From Brachypodius melanocephalos (lineage: Eukaryota; Chordata; Aves; Passeriformes; Pycnonotidae): a DNA stretch of 64,000 nt. This document shows, piece after piece, positions 1-12,100 of this stretch. Under the pieces are notes generated by a model. It made no database searches and was not told the origin of the DNA. It worked only from the letters and a program-made list of their open reading frames with translations. A program made the translations under genes and the position numbers. Position 1 is the stretch's first letter; each line of letters opens with the position of its first letter. The DNA is taken from the NCBI GenBank assembly GCA_013398615.1, contig VZSR01000393.1:965857-1029856 (forward strand). Reading direction: 5' to 3'.

Positions 1-122
1 TCCTTCCCGGTTCCTGCCGGGAGCAAATGACCCTTGACCGACCGGCGGGACCGGGAGGGAACTCTCCCCCCGGGGCTCCCCGGGGCTGCCCGATGCCAGC
101 CACAGCGTCACTGCAAAGAGCC

Positions 123-128
123 TTTATT
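123..128 (-). terminator. Poly(A) signal of MC1R
   Basis: Read on the minus strand this is AATAAA, about 120 bases beyond the MC1R stop codon. It predicts a short 3' UTR ending near the start of the window. No part of a neighbouring gene such as TUBB3, which follows MC1R in mammals, is visible before it. Confidence 0.7.
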
Positions 129-245
129 GGGAACTATGAGTGCCTCGCCCGAACTGGGCACCCCGCGGCTCGTCCTGTCCATCTGTCAGTCCATCCATCT
201 GTCCATTTCGGGATGGGGGTGGCCGTGCCGGTAGTGTCCCCCTGC

Positions 246-1250
246 CTACCAGGAGCACGTCACCACCTCCCGCAGCGTCCGCCGGAGCTCCTGGCTCCGG
301 AAGGCGTAGATGAGGGGATCAATCACCGAGTTACAGATAATGAGGATGAGGAAGAGGTTGAAGCAGCTGAAGAAGCAGGTGCAGAAGGGGTTGGTGGGAC
401 AGGTGACGATGAGGATGAGGTGAAAGAAGAAGGGCCCCCAGCAGATAAAGAAGACACCCAGGAGGATGGTGAGGGTGACGGCACCCTTCAGGCTGCCACC
501 ACGGTGGGCGGTGAGTGGCTTCTGCTGGCTGGAGATGCTGTGGAGGTGGTGACGGGCCAGAGCAAACATGTGGATGTAGAGAACCAGCATGAGGACCAGC
601 ATGAAGAGGAAGAAGCCGATGAGGCAGAGGAGGATGGTGTTGCTGTGGTAGTAGGTGATCAGGACGGTGCTGGAGAGAGTGCTGGCCAGCCAGACGCTGG
701 CCATGGTGATCACGGCCCGCTGCAGCGTCATGATGCTGTGGTAGCGCAGGGCATAGAAGATGGTGATGTAGCGGTCGACAGCGATGACCCCCAGGAAGGA
801 GAGGGAGGACACGACGGAGCTGCAGATGAGCATATCAATGACGTTGTCCATGTGGCGGACGATGCTGGGGCGCATCACCAGCACCCCGTGCTCCAGCAGC
901 AGCATGAAGAGCATCTCCGCCAGGTTGCTGATGCTCACCAGCATGTCAGACACCGCCAGGCAGCAGATGAAGTAGTAGGTGGGCGAGTGCAGGTTCTTGT
1001 TCTTCAGGATGGCGGCCACCACCAGCAGGTTCTCCACCAGGCTCACCAGCCCCAGCGCCAGGAACAGCTCGTTGGGAATGTCCAGCCCCTGGCACCAGCC
1101 ACCACCGGCCCCGACCGTGGCATTGCTCTGGTTGCCCTCGCTGGCATTCAAGGGCTCGCGCAGCAGACACAGGGGGGGCCAGCCTCCTCCATGGCCCCCT
1201 CCACAGCCCCGGGGCCCCCCGCGGCACCCGCACAGCCCCTGAGCCCCCAT
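246..1250 (-). CDS. MC1R: Melanocortin 1 receptor, intronless, with atypical N-terminus
   Basis: This is a seven-transmembrane Gs-coupled receptor for alpha-MSH on melanocytes, which sets eumelanin versus pheomelanin synthesis. The frame from the LLREPLNAS segment to the terminal TCSW matches avian MC1R almost residue for residue. It includes three N-glycosylation sequons (NAS, NQS, NAT), the DRYITIF motif at the end of TM3, the DPLIYAF motif of TM7 and a C-terminal cysteine suited to palmitoylation. The site equivalent to chicken E92, mutated to K in melanic birds, is the wild-type glutamate (NLAEMLF). The usual 314-residue protein starts about 12 codons before REP. Here the ATG in that position (1192–1190) is out of frame and its reading stops after 14 codons. 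I therefore took the next in-frame upstream ATG at 1250, giving 334 residues with a glycine-rich extension; the frame stays open to an ATG at 1409. Identity is certain, the start is not. Confidence 0.93.
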   Translation of the reverse strand: MGAQGLCGCRGGPRGCGGGHGGGWPPLCLLREPLNASEGNQSNATVGAGGGWCQGLDIPNELFLALGLVSLVENLLVVAAILKNKNLHSPTYYFICCLAVSDMLVSISNLAEMLFMLLLEHGVLVMRPSIVRHMDNVIDMLICSSVVSSLSFLGVIAVDRYITIFYALRYHSIMTLQRAVITMASVWLASTLSSTVLITYYHSNTILLCLIGFFLFMLVLMLVLYIHMFALARHHLHSISSQQKPLTAHRGGSLKGAVTLTILLGVFFICWGPFFFHLILIVTCPTNPFCTCFFSCFNLFLILIICNSVIDPLIYAFRSQELRRTLREVVTCSW

Positions 1251-1619
1251 TGTGCCCCGCCAGTTCTCCCACGGCGCCCGGCGGAGAGGCCGAGGGGATG
1301 TCGAGGAATCGGGGATGGGAGGCGTGGGATGTGCTGGGGGTGCCGTGTGCCTGCTGGGACCCTCCGGTGTGGTGGCTGCTCTCTGTGCCAGCACTGCCTG
1401 GCGTCCCACTCCCGCCAGCCCAGGGTGCTGAGGAAGAAAGGGCCCTTTCTTTGCCCCACTTTAAAGCCGGCTCCCGCAGCTCCTCCTCCGAGGAGGGTGG
1501 GCACCTGCATGAGGGAGGCACTCCGGCAGTGAGGGGGGCTGTTGCCGAGGCCAGGGCTGAGAGACTCCCAGGATGGCCCTGAGGAACCTGATTGCTTGGA
1601 ATCACCGTGAGCCCAGGGG

Positions 1620-1935
1620 TCTCAAATGCTCTGGGGTGGTCCATGGACCCCTGGGGTCATGCACCTTGGGGGCACTCCCATAGGAGTCCTCTGTGCCCTG
1701 GGAGACTGTACACCTTTAGGATCCCCACGTGAGGTCCTGTGTCTGCTGGGGGGACCCCTGAACCCTGGGGGCCTGCATATCTTGAGGGGGCCCCTGTGCC
1801 CTGCAGGCCTGTGTGCCCTACGGGGGTCAATGTGCCCGTGGAACTCACGTCTTGGGGGACCCCATGTGCTGTGGGGGTCATCCACACACCCTGAGCTATC
1901 CATGCACCTTGGGGACCCCTGTAGGACCCTCAGCA
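1620..1935. repeat. Degenerate G/C-skewed minisatellite upstream of MC1R
   Basis: The block repeats a theme of roughly 30 bases, CTTGGGGGGACCCCTGTG followed by a variable part. About ten diverged copies are recognisable by their GGGGACCCC or GGGGTCAT cores. It lies just 5' of MC1R on the receptor's strand. The open frames across it are by-products of the repeat period and show no protein similarity that I recognise. Confidence 0.65.
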
Positions 1936-3046
1936 CTGCATGATCCAAGCAGTCCCACACATCGGCACTGGCAGGGGTCCCATTCCCATGGCCCCAGGGA
2001 AGATGTTGTACAATGGGGGAGGCATGGGATGCGATAGGAATCGTCAAAGGCACGATTAACTGGGATGCTGGAGGGAGCCGGGGCAGGCTGGGTGAGGACA
2101 GGACCCATCTGACCATCATGTGCCTCAGGTCCACGTTGATGCCTGGAGCTGCCGGCTGCCAAAGAGCCATTCACAGCTTCACCAAAAGGCTGATCCCACG
2201 CTTGTCCACTTCCGTTGGGAAGCCCTTCCCTCTGGCACGGATGAAAATGGCTCAGCTGCACACACTGGGCACGGGGTGCCCGGCTGCACAAGTGCCAAAT
2301 TACAGGGATGGGATCCCATGGGATTTCGATATACCAGTGAGGAATGGAGCCAGGGCAAGCTGACTTGAGACTTGGGTCTGCAAACCCATGCCAGCTACAC
2401 CCCCAGGGAGGCAATACAGCAGAAATGGATTTAATCCATGTATTCACCATTACTCAGCAAAAAAAAAGGGAAAAAAGCTTTATGGGAACAAGGATGAGTT
2501 AAGGTTTGACTGTGGCTTACCTCAATCCTGGCTCTAGAAGGTGAAGGGATAAAGGATAGACAAACAAAGGGGGGGGGGAAGATTTCTTCTCCCAATATAA
2601 TTAAAAGGCTGAAAAAGCTGCTCCATGCACAATTCTAGTGGTACGGGGGACTCTGAGAGCTTTGGAAGGTTCAGTGTAGTGAGGGTGCAGAGTATTTTGT
2701 GGAGGGAAGGAAGCTCCAGGCTACGGGAAGCACAAAGGAGCTGAAGAAGAGAGCAGTAAAACCCCTCTGGGAATTAAGGACAAGAGCCAGGAGAAGAACA
2801 GGGAGGGGAATAGGATGGAAATTGTGTGTAGAGGCCAGAAGGGGACTAAGCTGCCATGGGGACAAGGGACAGCTGCTGTTGATTAGCTCGGACATGCTCA
2901 GACAGCCCTTGTCCCCTGTTGAGAGAGGGGCCCCGGACAAGGCCCAGCGCCGTGGATTCAGCCCCCATCCCCGGATGGAGACCACGCCATGGATGCAGCC
3001 CCCTCCTCACAACAGCCCGTTCCCACAGTGAGTCCATTTGTGTGAC
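1936..3046. other. MC1R–TCF25 intergenic sequence
   Basis: I see no gene here. The stretch has a short A-run near 2459, a G-run near 2570 and otherwise unremarkable sequence. The part next to 1936 is a candidate location for an MC1R promoter or 5' UTR exon, but no core motif is clear. The right end is sequence downstream of TCF25 cleavage. Confidence 0.5.
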
Positions 3047-3052
3047 TTTATT
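3047..3052 (-). terminator. Poly(A) signal of TCF25
   Basis: AATAAA on the minus strand lies about 60 bases beyond the TCF25 stop codon (3115–3113). This gives an unusually short 3' UTR of roughly 80 bases. Confidence 0.75.
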
Positions 3053-3112
3053 GGAGTGCAACACAAATCAGGGGGTGATGCCAGAGGGTTTGGGGGAAGA
3101 GACAGCCCAGGC

Positions 3113-6100
3113 TCAATCCCAGTCGCCGTCGCCCTCAGGATTGTCATCGCGGGGGGGCTCCTGGAACTGGATGTTGGCCAGCATGTCCCTCATGGCAGCC
3201 ATCAGCCTGTTCACCCCCTGGTTGAGGTCCTGCGCTGCCCCGGCCTCGTCGTCCCCGTCGTGGCGGATGTCCCCCTATGAGAGAGCAGCGCTGTGGTGGC
3301 AGGGACAGGGACAATACTGGTGCCAAATCAACACCAGGCTGTTAACAGCAGCAGCTCCTGGAGCAGGAACACCACAGGGGAACGGTGCACCCAAATCCCA
3401 GCGTGCACTCACCTGCAAGTTAAAATTTGGCAACAGCGAGCGGAAGAAGAGGGATAAAGTGCTTTCGTTGGAGGGATGGCTCGTCCTGGAAGACACAAGT
3501 GGCACCTCAGTGAAGGTACAGCTCACTTTGAGAACCCTCAGTGGGATGTGGTGGTGCTGGGAGAACCATGGTGCTGGTGGAACCAGCCTGAGGGAGGGAA
3601 CTGGGCAGTTCCAATGGGATTCTGAATTCAAGCAACTCTTAGCAGCAACTCTGAGCAAACCAATCACTAAGAGCACGACCATGACCAGGTTGGAAGGGGC
3701 TTGGAGCAATCAGGTCTAGTGGAAGGTGTCCCCACCCATACCAGGGAGTGGAATGAGATGAGCTTTAAGTCCTTCCAACCCAAACTATTCCAGGATTCCA
3801 TCATTCTACCAGCTCTGCTCTGAGGGGGTTGGTGTGGAACACATACGGCATCACCCTAACACCAGGACTGGCTGTCATTTAAACTTCCATTTACCCAAAC
3901 CCTCTCAGCCAGCTGTGGCCTGAGTTTTCCCTGGCTTTTGCCCTATGGCTGGGAATGGCCAGTGGTGACCACGATGGGAAGCAGCAGGACCAGTCCAGCC
4001 TGCAGCTCTGCCTGCCTGGAGCAGCACAGCTCCTCCTGTGCCATGGGGGAGGATGTCAGCCCCGAGTGCCCATGTGCAGCCTGGCCTGGGGCCGAGGGCA
4101 GGCCTGGAACACGGGCGGGCACCAGTGGTGGAGGCGGTACCTTTCCGGTCGGGTGTAGGAAACAATGGAATCCAGAGGAGGGAGGGGGTCGAACCCCATC
4201 ACTGGCTGTGAGGTTACCTCCTGCAGGGAGAGGAGAAAGAGGGATGAAGGAGAACGGAAGGGATGAAGGAGAAAAGAAGGGGTGAAGGCTGTTCATCCAG
4301 CAGCAGCAAACATGGGCACCCACAGAAGCCATGAGTGACAGGGGTTAGGACGGGCCCAGCAGGGACACAAGTGCCACCACAACACGTGCAGCTACAGCCC
4401 CTGTGACCCATCAGGCCCCTCACCAGAGGCAGGGCTGCCGTGGCCTCCTTCATCTCCGAGAGGATGATGTGCCGGTAGATGTTCCTGGGAGCACTCTGGT
4501 ACCGGATCTTCCTCCTGAGGCGGGGAGGGGACAGAGCAGTGAGCCCTGAGCAGGCACATTCCCATTTCTGCTGCTCCAGGCACAGTGTCAGCAGCTTCCC
4601 TGGCTCCGGGGGACAAGGCCATATTGGAGGGAGCTGGCTTAGAGTGAGCCAAAGGGGGTGGCAGCTGCTGAGCTCCAGAGAAAGAGCAGAGAGCTCAGCA
4701 GATTGACCTTGGTTTAGGACACTGATGGCTCCCTCCTGTTTCTCGGCACTGGGAAATGTTTCTAAGCTCTCACCTGCCCTGTGTGGCCATCCCTGCCCTT
4801 CCAGGCCACCTCCCCCACCCTCTCCAGGATGTTTCCAGGGCACAGGTGACAGCCAAGCCTGGGGAAGGCAGTGCAGGATATGCAGTGCAGCTTCAGCTCT
4901 ACATTCCCATTTGTGAAAAGCATGGCAGAGCCCTCGCCTTCCTGGCCCCATGCTGTGACCTTTGGCATCAAACCAGCAGCTGTGGGGCTGTGAGCCCTGT
5001 CCCAGACACTGGAACTGCTGCTGCCCAGGACAGACCCTCTGTCCCACTCTGTCCTGGCACAGGAACTCTGCCCTCCACCCTCTGTGCTCACTTGTGCTCA
5101 GCCTCCTGCACCAGCGCGTCCTGGGCCTCCACCATGCGCAGAACCTCGTGGACATGGGGCTCCAGCCAGGCCATGACAGCCGGGTCCTTCCACAGGGCGT
5201 GTGTCCTGCCCACGTACAGGGATGTCAGCTGGTTCAGGGCGGGTGACTGGCTATGGGAGATGGCTGTTACTCACGGCACCCTGCTCCTCCTCCTGCTCCT
5301 CACGGGGTGGTGAGGGCTCAGCTCTGCGCTGGCCTTTGGCGTGGGAACACGAGAGGACTCGCAGGCTCCTGCCTGGATACTGCCATCCACCTTCACCAGA
5401 AGTTCTGCCTCCATCTATTTTTAGGCTAAGCAGAGCCATGAAATGAGGGAACACTGCCCTGGCCTGAGGGAGAGCCTTCGCACACTGAGGAAGACGACGT
5501 GTCAAGGGAACACAGACTGCTTGGAGACAGCCTGCCCTGGGAGGACATATGTGTCCCTCTCCCTCCCTGCACACGCCAGCAGGCTCGAGGGTGAACTTCT
5601 GACCTGTCCACCTTGAGGTTAGGTGGGTCTCTCAGCCTGACCCAGAGGCCATTATGGAAATCCAGTATCAAAAGGATTATCAGATGAGGCATTATCTAAT
5701 GAGCCTACTCAGGGAACCCAAACAAGCTCCTCCATTAGCTGTCTGAGTATGCAAGATCCCTGCCGCTGGCAAAATCGATCCCTTTGCTGAGAACATCTCC
5801 AAGCCTTACCTGATCTGGGCATTCAGCCCAAAGAAGGGGTGGGAGGCAACCCTGGCATCGGGCTGCACGCTGCAGTGATCCAACAGCGGCATCAGAACTG
5901 CAAGACAAAGGCAGAGAACTCATCTGGACCTGCTGGTGAGGGGCAGTGTGGGGTAGGGTTACCCCTGCAGAGAGTCGCCCCCCTTCTCAGGGCCAGAACC
6001 CCCCAGGGCACCAAAAAGGACACAAGGAGGGGGTGAAGACATTGCTGGTCCCTGCACTCACATGGGCGTTATTTCAGCCACCCCAACAAACAGCCTGAAA

Positions 6101-9100
6101 GATGTTTCCAGCCCCCACAAACTGAATCTCTGTTGGAAAGCTGGTTCTTCCTGCTGCACACACCCTCCCCTGGGCCCTGAGGGCTGTGTGCTCCTTTCAT
6201 GGACAGCAGCACCCATGGGATGAAAGGGAGAGTGATGGGCACCCATGGGCAGAGCACATCCAAAACAGAGCTGTGCCTTGGAGGGAGAGCCAAGGAGACT
6301 GCCTTGTCCTTGCTCCGGGCAGCCCCAAGGAGGTGAGACATCTCCCTGCCCTGAGACTCCAGCTCTCACCCTCCTCTAGCCTGCTCACCCCTGACCACTG
6401 CTGGTGGAGGAGCATTGGCTGCTCTAGGGAGCAAGGACAGAATCATGGAATCACAGAATTGTAAGGTTAGAAAATCCCCTAAGATCACTGAGCCCAACCA
6501 TTCCCGCAGCACTGCCAAGGCCACCATGTCCTCAGGTGCCATGTCCACATGGCTTTTAAGTCCCTCCAGGGCTGGGGACTCCACCACTGCCCTGGGCAGA
6601 CTGGGCCAGGGCTAGATAACACTTCTGCAGAAGGATTTATTCCCAATATTAAACTCAGAGGGCGTTTCCTCTTTTCCTGTCCCTGTTCCCTGGGAGCAGA
6701 GCCTGACCCCTTACAGCTGCACTCTCCTGTCAGAGTTGTGGAGAGCTAGAAGGTTCCCCCTGAGACTCCTTTTCTCCAGGCTGAGTCCCTCAGCTCCCTC
6801 AGCTGCTCCTGCTGCTCCAGCCCCTTCCCCAGCCCCTCAGTTTCTGTGTTGGGATGAGGAACCCAGAACTGCACTGCCCACACTGGGCACAGGCACTGCC
6901 TGTTCTGCCCCGACCGCTTCCACTCTGACTCAGGCCTCCCTCCCCAGAGGCCCCTGGCAAAATCCTGTCTCTGCATCCGCCTGCCGGGAATGCAGTCCCG
7001 GCTCTCCCAGGGGACAGTGACAAAGCCCTGCAGGATGGCCTCACCGGCAGGGACAGACTCACCGCTTGGGAACATGATGAGCGCGAGCTGGATGAGCCGG
7101 GCCGCTCGCTCGCGGGCCTGGCTCCGCTCCAGCTCCGGGCGCTCTTCCTGCTGGCTCAGGAAGAAATAGGCCAGTGGCACCGAGAAGGCAAAATTGGGCA
7201 GCTGGGACAGATTCCGGTGACTCTGCAGGATCAGAGAGAGAGAGTTACCGAGAAATGATGCTGTGCAGCAGAGCTGGGCTGGATGGGGTTGGGGCTTTGA
7301 ATGCTGGGGTTAAGTGAGTTCCCAGATGCTGGCTCGGTGCCCCCACAGCTGAGTGACCAATTCTGAGTTCTTACAACTATTTGCAGGACCTAAGGATTAC
7401 AGGAACCAACAGCCCGCCCTTTATGGATCGTTCCAATGCTGCTGGGATGCTAGCTGGGCTGAGGTCCTCTCCAAAGAGCTCACCTGGTGGGGAGCACCCC
7501 AGGCACCCATCCCCTCACCTGCTGGCCACTCACCTCCCACTCCTGGAAGAGGCGGGTCAGGAAGGTGTATTCCCTGGCCCGCAGGGACAGGAAGTCGATC
7601 AGCAGCAGCACACAGAGTGGGTCATTCTCAGGATCAAGGCTTGGGAGCAGGGGGAGAGAACAAACTCAGTGTCACAACAGTTGAGAGAGCTGCCCTGATT
7701 TCTGAGTCTAACAGCCTCTCCCAGTGACATCCAGTGACTCAGCAAGCAGAGAGAACAGGGACACGGTCGCTCCCGCAAGGCCACCAGGATGACAGAGCGG
7801 TGCTCTGTGTCCCTATAGAGGGGACGGTTCCCTGCCACCACCCAGGAGGAGGATCAGTGACCACAAACTGAGTGGGCTGAAGCCACTGCCACACTTTGCT
7901 CTGCTGAGCCTTCAAGCTCAGGCCAGTCTGGCAGTCACAGGCCCCCCAGGGCCCCTCCTCACCCATCACCTCTCCAAGGTGGTCAGCACATCCCTAGCAC
8001 AGACCTGTGCAGCCCTAAGGGGTGGGAATGAGCCCACACCAAGTCCAGGAGCAGCAGGACCCCTCTGGGGTGACGATCCCCCCAAACTCAGACACTCCCT
8101 GCTGGTTGGAGGCACCTACCTCAGGATGAGCTTGCAGAACTCCAGGGCTGTGCGGGGACAGCCCCTCTTCTCCAGGAACATCAGGTGCTTAAAGAGAGCC
8201 AGGAAGAAAGCCCTGCATGGGGGACAGCAGCAGGACTTAGAGGCCAGATGTGGAAAGAAGCATTTCGTGCCACTCAAAAAAGGGGACAGAGTCATCGAGA
8301 GCTCCTCACCCCCAAGCATCACATCCTGGTGTGGCATGGGGTGCCACAGAGCCCCCCTTGCTCCCATCTCTGGTTTTTGTTATCTTTTTGTGCAACAACA
8401 GGGAGAGAAAGCTCACAACCTGCTCTGGAGACTGGGACCAGGACAAGTAAATCCCCCAAATACCACCTTGTCCAGGGGTGTGGGGACGGTGACACAGAGC
8501 AGGGAGGTCCAACACCTGAACTGGTGATACAGGTCACTGATGGCACAGAGTGTGTCAGCCAGAGGCACTGAAATGTGAGCACCCTCCAGGTACAGCAGTT
8601 TGGGAGAGATGGCTCGGGTCAGCTGACTGGAAAATTCCCAGAATAAAGTCACCTTTCCCAGCAGCTGCAGAGCTGGAGTTACATAAAGACCCAGGCTGGG
8701 AGGAGTGTGAGTGCTGGGGGTGATGGCTGGAAACACACAGCAAGGATTTTTGTGACCGCTTTGGGCTAAGGGGTACTAATGGCACGAGAAGGATATGACA
8801 GGGAGGGACAGCTCCTACTGCAGGAAGGTTTCCCTTGGGAAAAGGGATGCTTTGTGCAGGAGCTTCCAGCACCATCCCAGGAGCCCCCAATAGGAAGGGA
8901 CACTCAGGGGTCTCCCTGAATGAGCAGCAGTGGTGAATTTGGCTGGCTGTGGCTAAAGGAGCTCCAGCTGAGCTTCCCTGTTGCCCAGCCCTGCTCACCT
9001 GTTCTCTGGCCGCCGGTAGTCCAGCCTGCAGGCCCCGCTGGTGAGGCTGAACACGGGGTGGAAGGCGCATTCCAGGCTGTACAGTGCCCGCTCTGGGGAC

Positions 9101-12100
9101 AGCAAGGCCGGTGTCAGGGACAGCACAGGGACACCAGCCCAGCACAGCACTGCCCAGCACTCGGTTTAGGAAACCAGCTCATTCCCAGCCCAGTGAGGCA
9201 CAAAGTTATTTCACACAATGTGGTGGCAACAGGCACCAGGACAGCGAGCACTTCCACTCTGGGTGGGAAAAGGAACCTTACTGGGATTGAGGTTGGTCCA
9301 GCAAAAGACAAGCTCCTGCCCTCCACTGCCCTTCCCACAGCCTGCCAGAGAAGGATTTGACACCAACACATCTGCTCCTCACCTCACTCTTACCTATGAG
9401 ATCCCGGGCCATCTCCTGATCCTCCTGCATCCGGCACACGTCGCTGAGCTGCAGCAGGGAGTCCACGTGGTAGGGGTTCATCTGGAGCAGCAGCTGCACA
9501 AGAGCATTGCAAAGGTTCTGTGTCATTACTGGGGCCTCAGCAATTTGGTCACTGACCCAGGTACCTTGCAGCACCCGGCTCTGTGACACACAATGCCAAG
9601 AGCTTCCTTAATGTCACCCTGCCAGATCCATCCCCAAGCTGGAAAGGCACAGGGAGCTCTGTCCCCACCATGGGCAGGATGGGAGCCCTCAGTGACAGCC
9701 TCCCTTGGGCAGCTCCCTCCCAGATTTTTCAGCAGAGGCCATGTCAGGCCTTTGTTCATCTTCACTTTGTTCATATCCTCCTCCAGATCTCTCCCAGCTC
9801 CTCCATTTCCTTGGAAAAGAGAGAACGAGATGCATGCACTGTTACAGTTTGGGTTCTTTTTATCTATCCCTCAACAGTTCTGAGCATTTGATCAGGGTTT
9901 TGCATCCTCTGGATACTGAGAGGACATTTGGACATATCTATTACAAATCCAGGAATCAGCAATGGTAATATATAATAATAATAAATAAATAAATACTTAC
10001 TTCCAGGCTTCAGAAGAGAAGTTTAATCTAAAAACTTTCTCAATTCACTAATTATATATATTATAAATAGGCTATTTTTCTCAAGTACCTAAAACTTTAG
10101 TTCAGTAAAAAATACTGAAGCTACTACAAATCTTCTCACAGTTTAGTTTGGAGATTATTATTTTTATTCCTAAACTGAAAAAATAAAGCTTCCAAAGCTC
10201 CAGAAGTTTCCATCTGCAGGGTGGGGACCCATGGGACCACCTACAGCACAAAGACTGGATGTTCCAGGCTGCCCAGACCAGCCTGGAGCCATTTGCCTGA
10301 TGCTTAACCTCTTCCTTAAGGGGTAGAACTCTTAAGTTCCTTTCTAGTCCACTTTTTGGGGGGACATGGAGCACTCAGGACCACTGTGATGGGAAAAACC
10401 CAAGAAAATGTCACCAAGACCCTTTTAACCTACCAGCAAGTGCAGAAGAAACACTCACTGAACAAGAGGCTCCCCAAAAGTAATGTTTGCAACAAGGCAG
10501 AGCTGGGCTCTAGCTATGCCAGGACTGTGGTGACCATGGACAAACTGTCTGGAATTGCCAAATCCATCTGTTAGATCTTACCCTTGATGGAAAAGGGGAA
10601 GACTTCAAGCTGTATGAATGTCCTCAAATTTAGCCAGACCCCCTAAGAGGATCAGAGCATCCAGATTAAAATACCATGGAAAGCCTGTCCTGGGTGGGGG
10701 ACCGAGCTTGAGCTCTCTTTGGGACACTCACTGCTGCACAGGAATTACTCTGGCTCACTTAATCCAAATCCCTCGATCCAGGCAGAACTGCTGAGCTGGA
10801 GAGAGCCCCGCGGCCCTGAGCCGAGGGCGGGAAAGCAAAAGGAAGTAAACTTTATTTAGCAGATAATGAGCTCTTTAAAGAACATCTCCAGGGCATGTAC
10901 CCCAGCTCGTGTGGCCAGACCTTTCAGAGAAACATCCCTCAGTTACGGTTTAGTTGGGTGCAGAGCAATTTTGCTGTTGCTTATCACTCCGAACTATAAA
11001 TGTTACCATACAGCTTAATGAACTCGGACACGCATGAAGGACTCCCAACACAAAAGCCTGTTTTGCTGAAATACCAAGAAAAGACACATTTTTCATTCTT
11101 GCAGGAGTTTATAAATAGAACAGCTGTTAGTTTGGATTCCCAGTTCACGATGGGTTTATACAATGTTCCTCCTTTCCCAGCTAAGAGCTGAGACAAGGGA
11201 GCTTTGTTCCCACCCTTGCAGTCAAATGGATGGTTCCTGTGGGTTCCTCTCTCAGAAGGTGACCTGGCACGTGCTTGGCAGAGCCACCAAGGCTCAGCCA
11301 CCAGACCTCCTCTGCACCAAGGAGGTCACTTATTAATGAGGTGACAGCACAGCTCAGCACTCAGCGCTGCCTCACCCCACACAGAGGGACACAGGGCTCC
11401 AAACGAGTCCCAGTAGTCCAAACAAGACTGGAAATAAATTATCCAAGGCTCTGCAGAGGGATCTGGACAGCATGGATCAAGGGGATGAGGCCAATGGGAT
11501 GAAGGTGACATGCTGAGTCCTGCTTGTGGGTCACATCAACCCTATGAATGCTACAGGCTGGGGGAACAGTGGCTGGAAAAGAACCTGGGGGTGCAGGAGA
11601 CAGTGGATGAACACCTGGGATGAGCCCAGGTGGGCAGGAAAGCCACTGGCACCTGGCCTGTGTCAGCAGTGGTGTAGCCACAGGACCAGGGCATCCCCTG
11701 TGCTGGCACTGCTGGGGCACTTCCAAACCTGGGGTCAGTTCTGGGCCCCTCATCCCAATGAACAGAATGTCCAGGGAAGGGCAATGGACGTGGAAAAGGG
11801 TCTGGAGCAGCAGAAACAGCTGAGGGATCTGGGGAGAGGGAAAAACGCTGAAAGAACACAGGAGGGAACAGCACAACCAACCCAACATACCACGATGTTA
11901 TTGGGGTCCATGGACTCCACAGCATCCAGGAACTTGAACTGCACCTGCTGGTACTCACGGTGGTGCTCGAAGGTGAAGTGCTGCACCCCCCTCCGGGTGT
12001 CCAGCAGCTGCATGGTGATACCTGCAGGGTGCAGGGGAGACCTGGGTACACCAAGAGAACCTCCTCTGCTCTCTCACAGCATCAAAAGCTCACTCCCATC

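Larger units (their letters stand above)
9494..11890 (-). other. TCF25 intron 7 (largest visible TCF25 intron)
   Basis: This 2.4-kb intron holds an AT-rich patch with a TAAA microsatellite (9961–9995) and a CR1 fragment (11430–11850). Between them is unassigned sequence. The part 10,840–11,160 looks less repetitive than its surroundings and could hold regulatory or exonised sequence, but I find no supported exon. Confidence 0.5.

Noticed and set aside
27..1532. A 501-codon open frame on the plus strand across MC1R
   Set aside because: It is antisense to the receptor, rich in Glu, Asp, His and Val as expected from the complement of hydrophobic GC-rich codons, and shows no recognisable family. 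MC1R on the minus strand explains the region.
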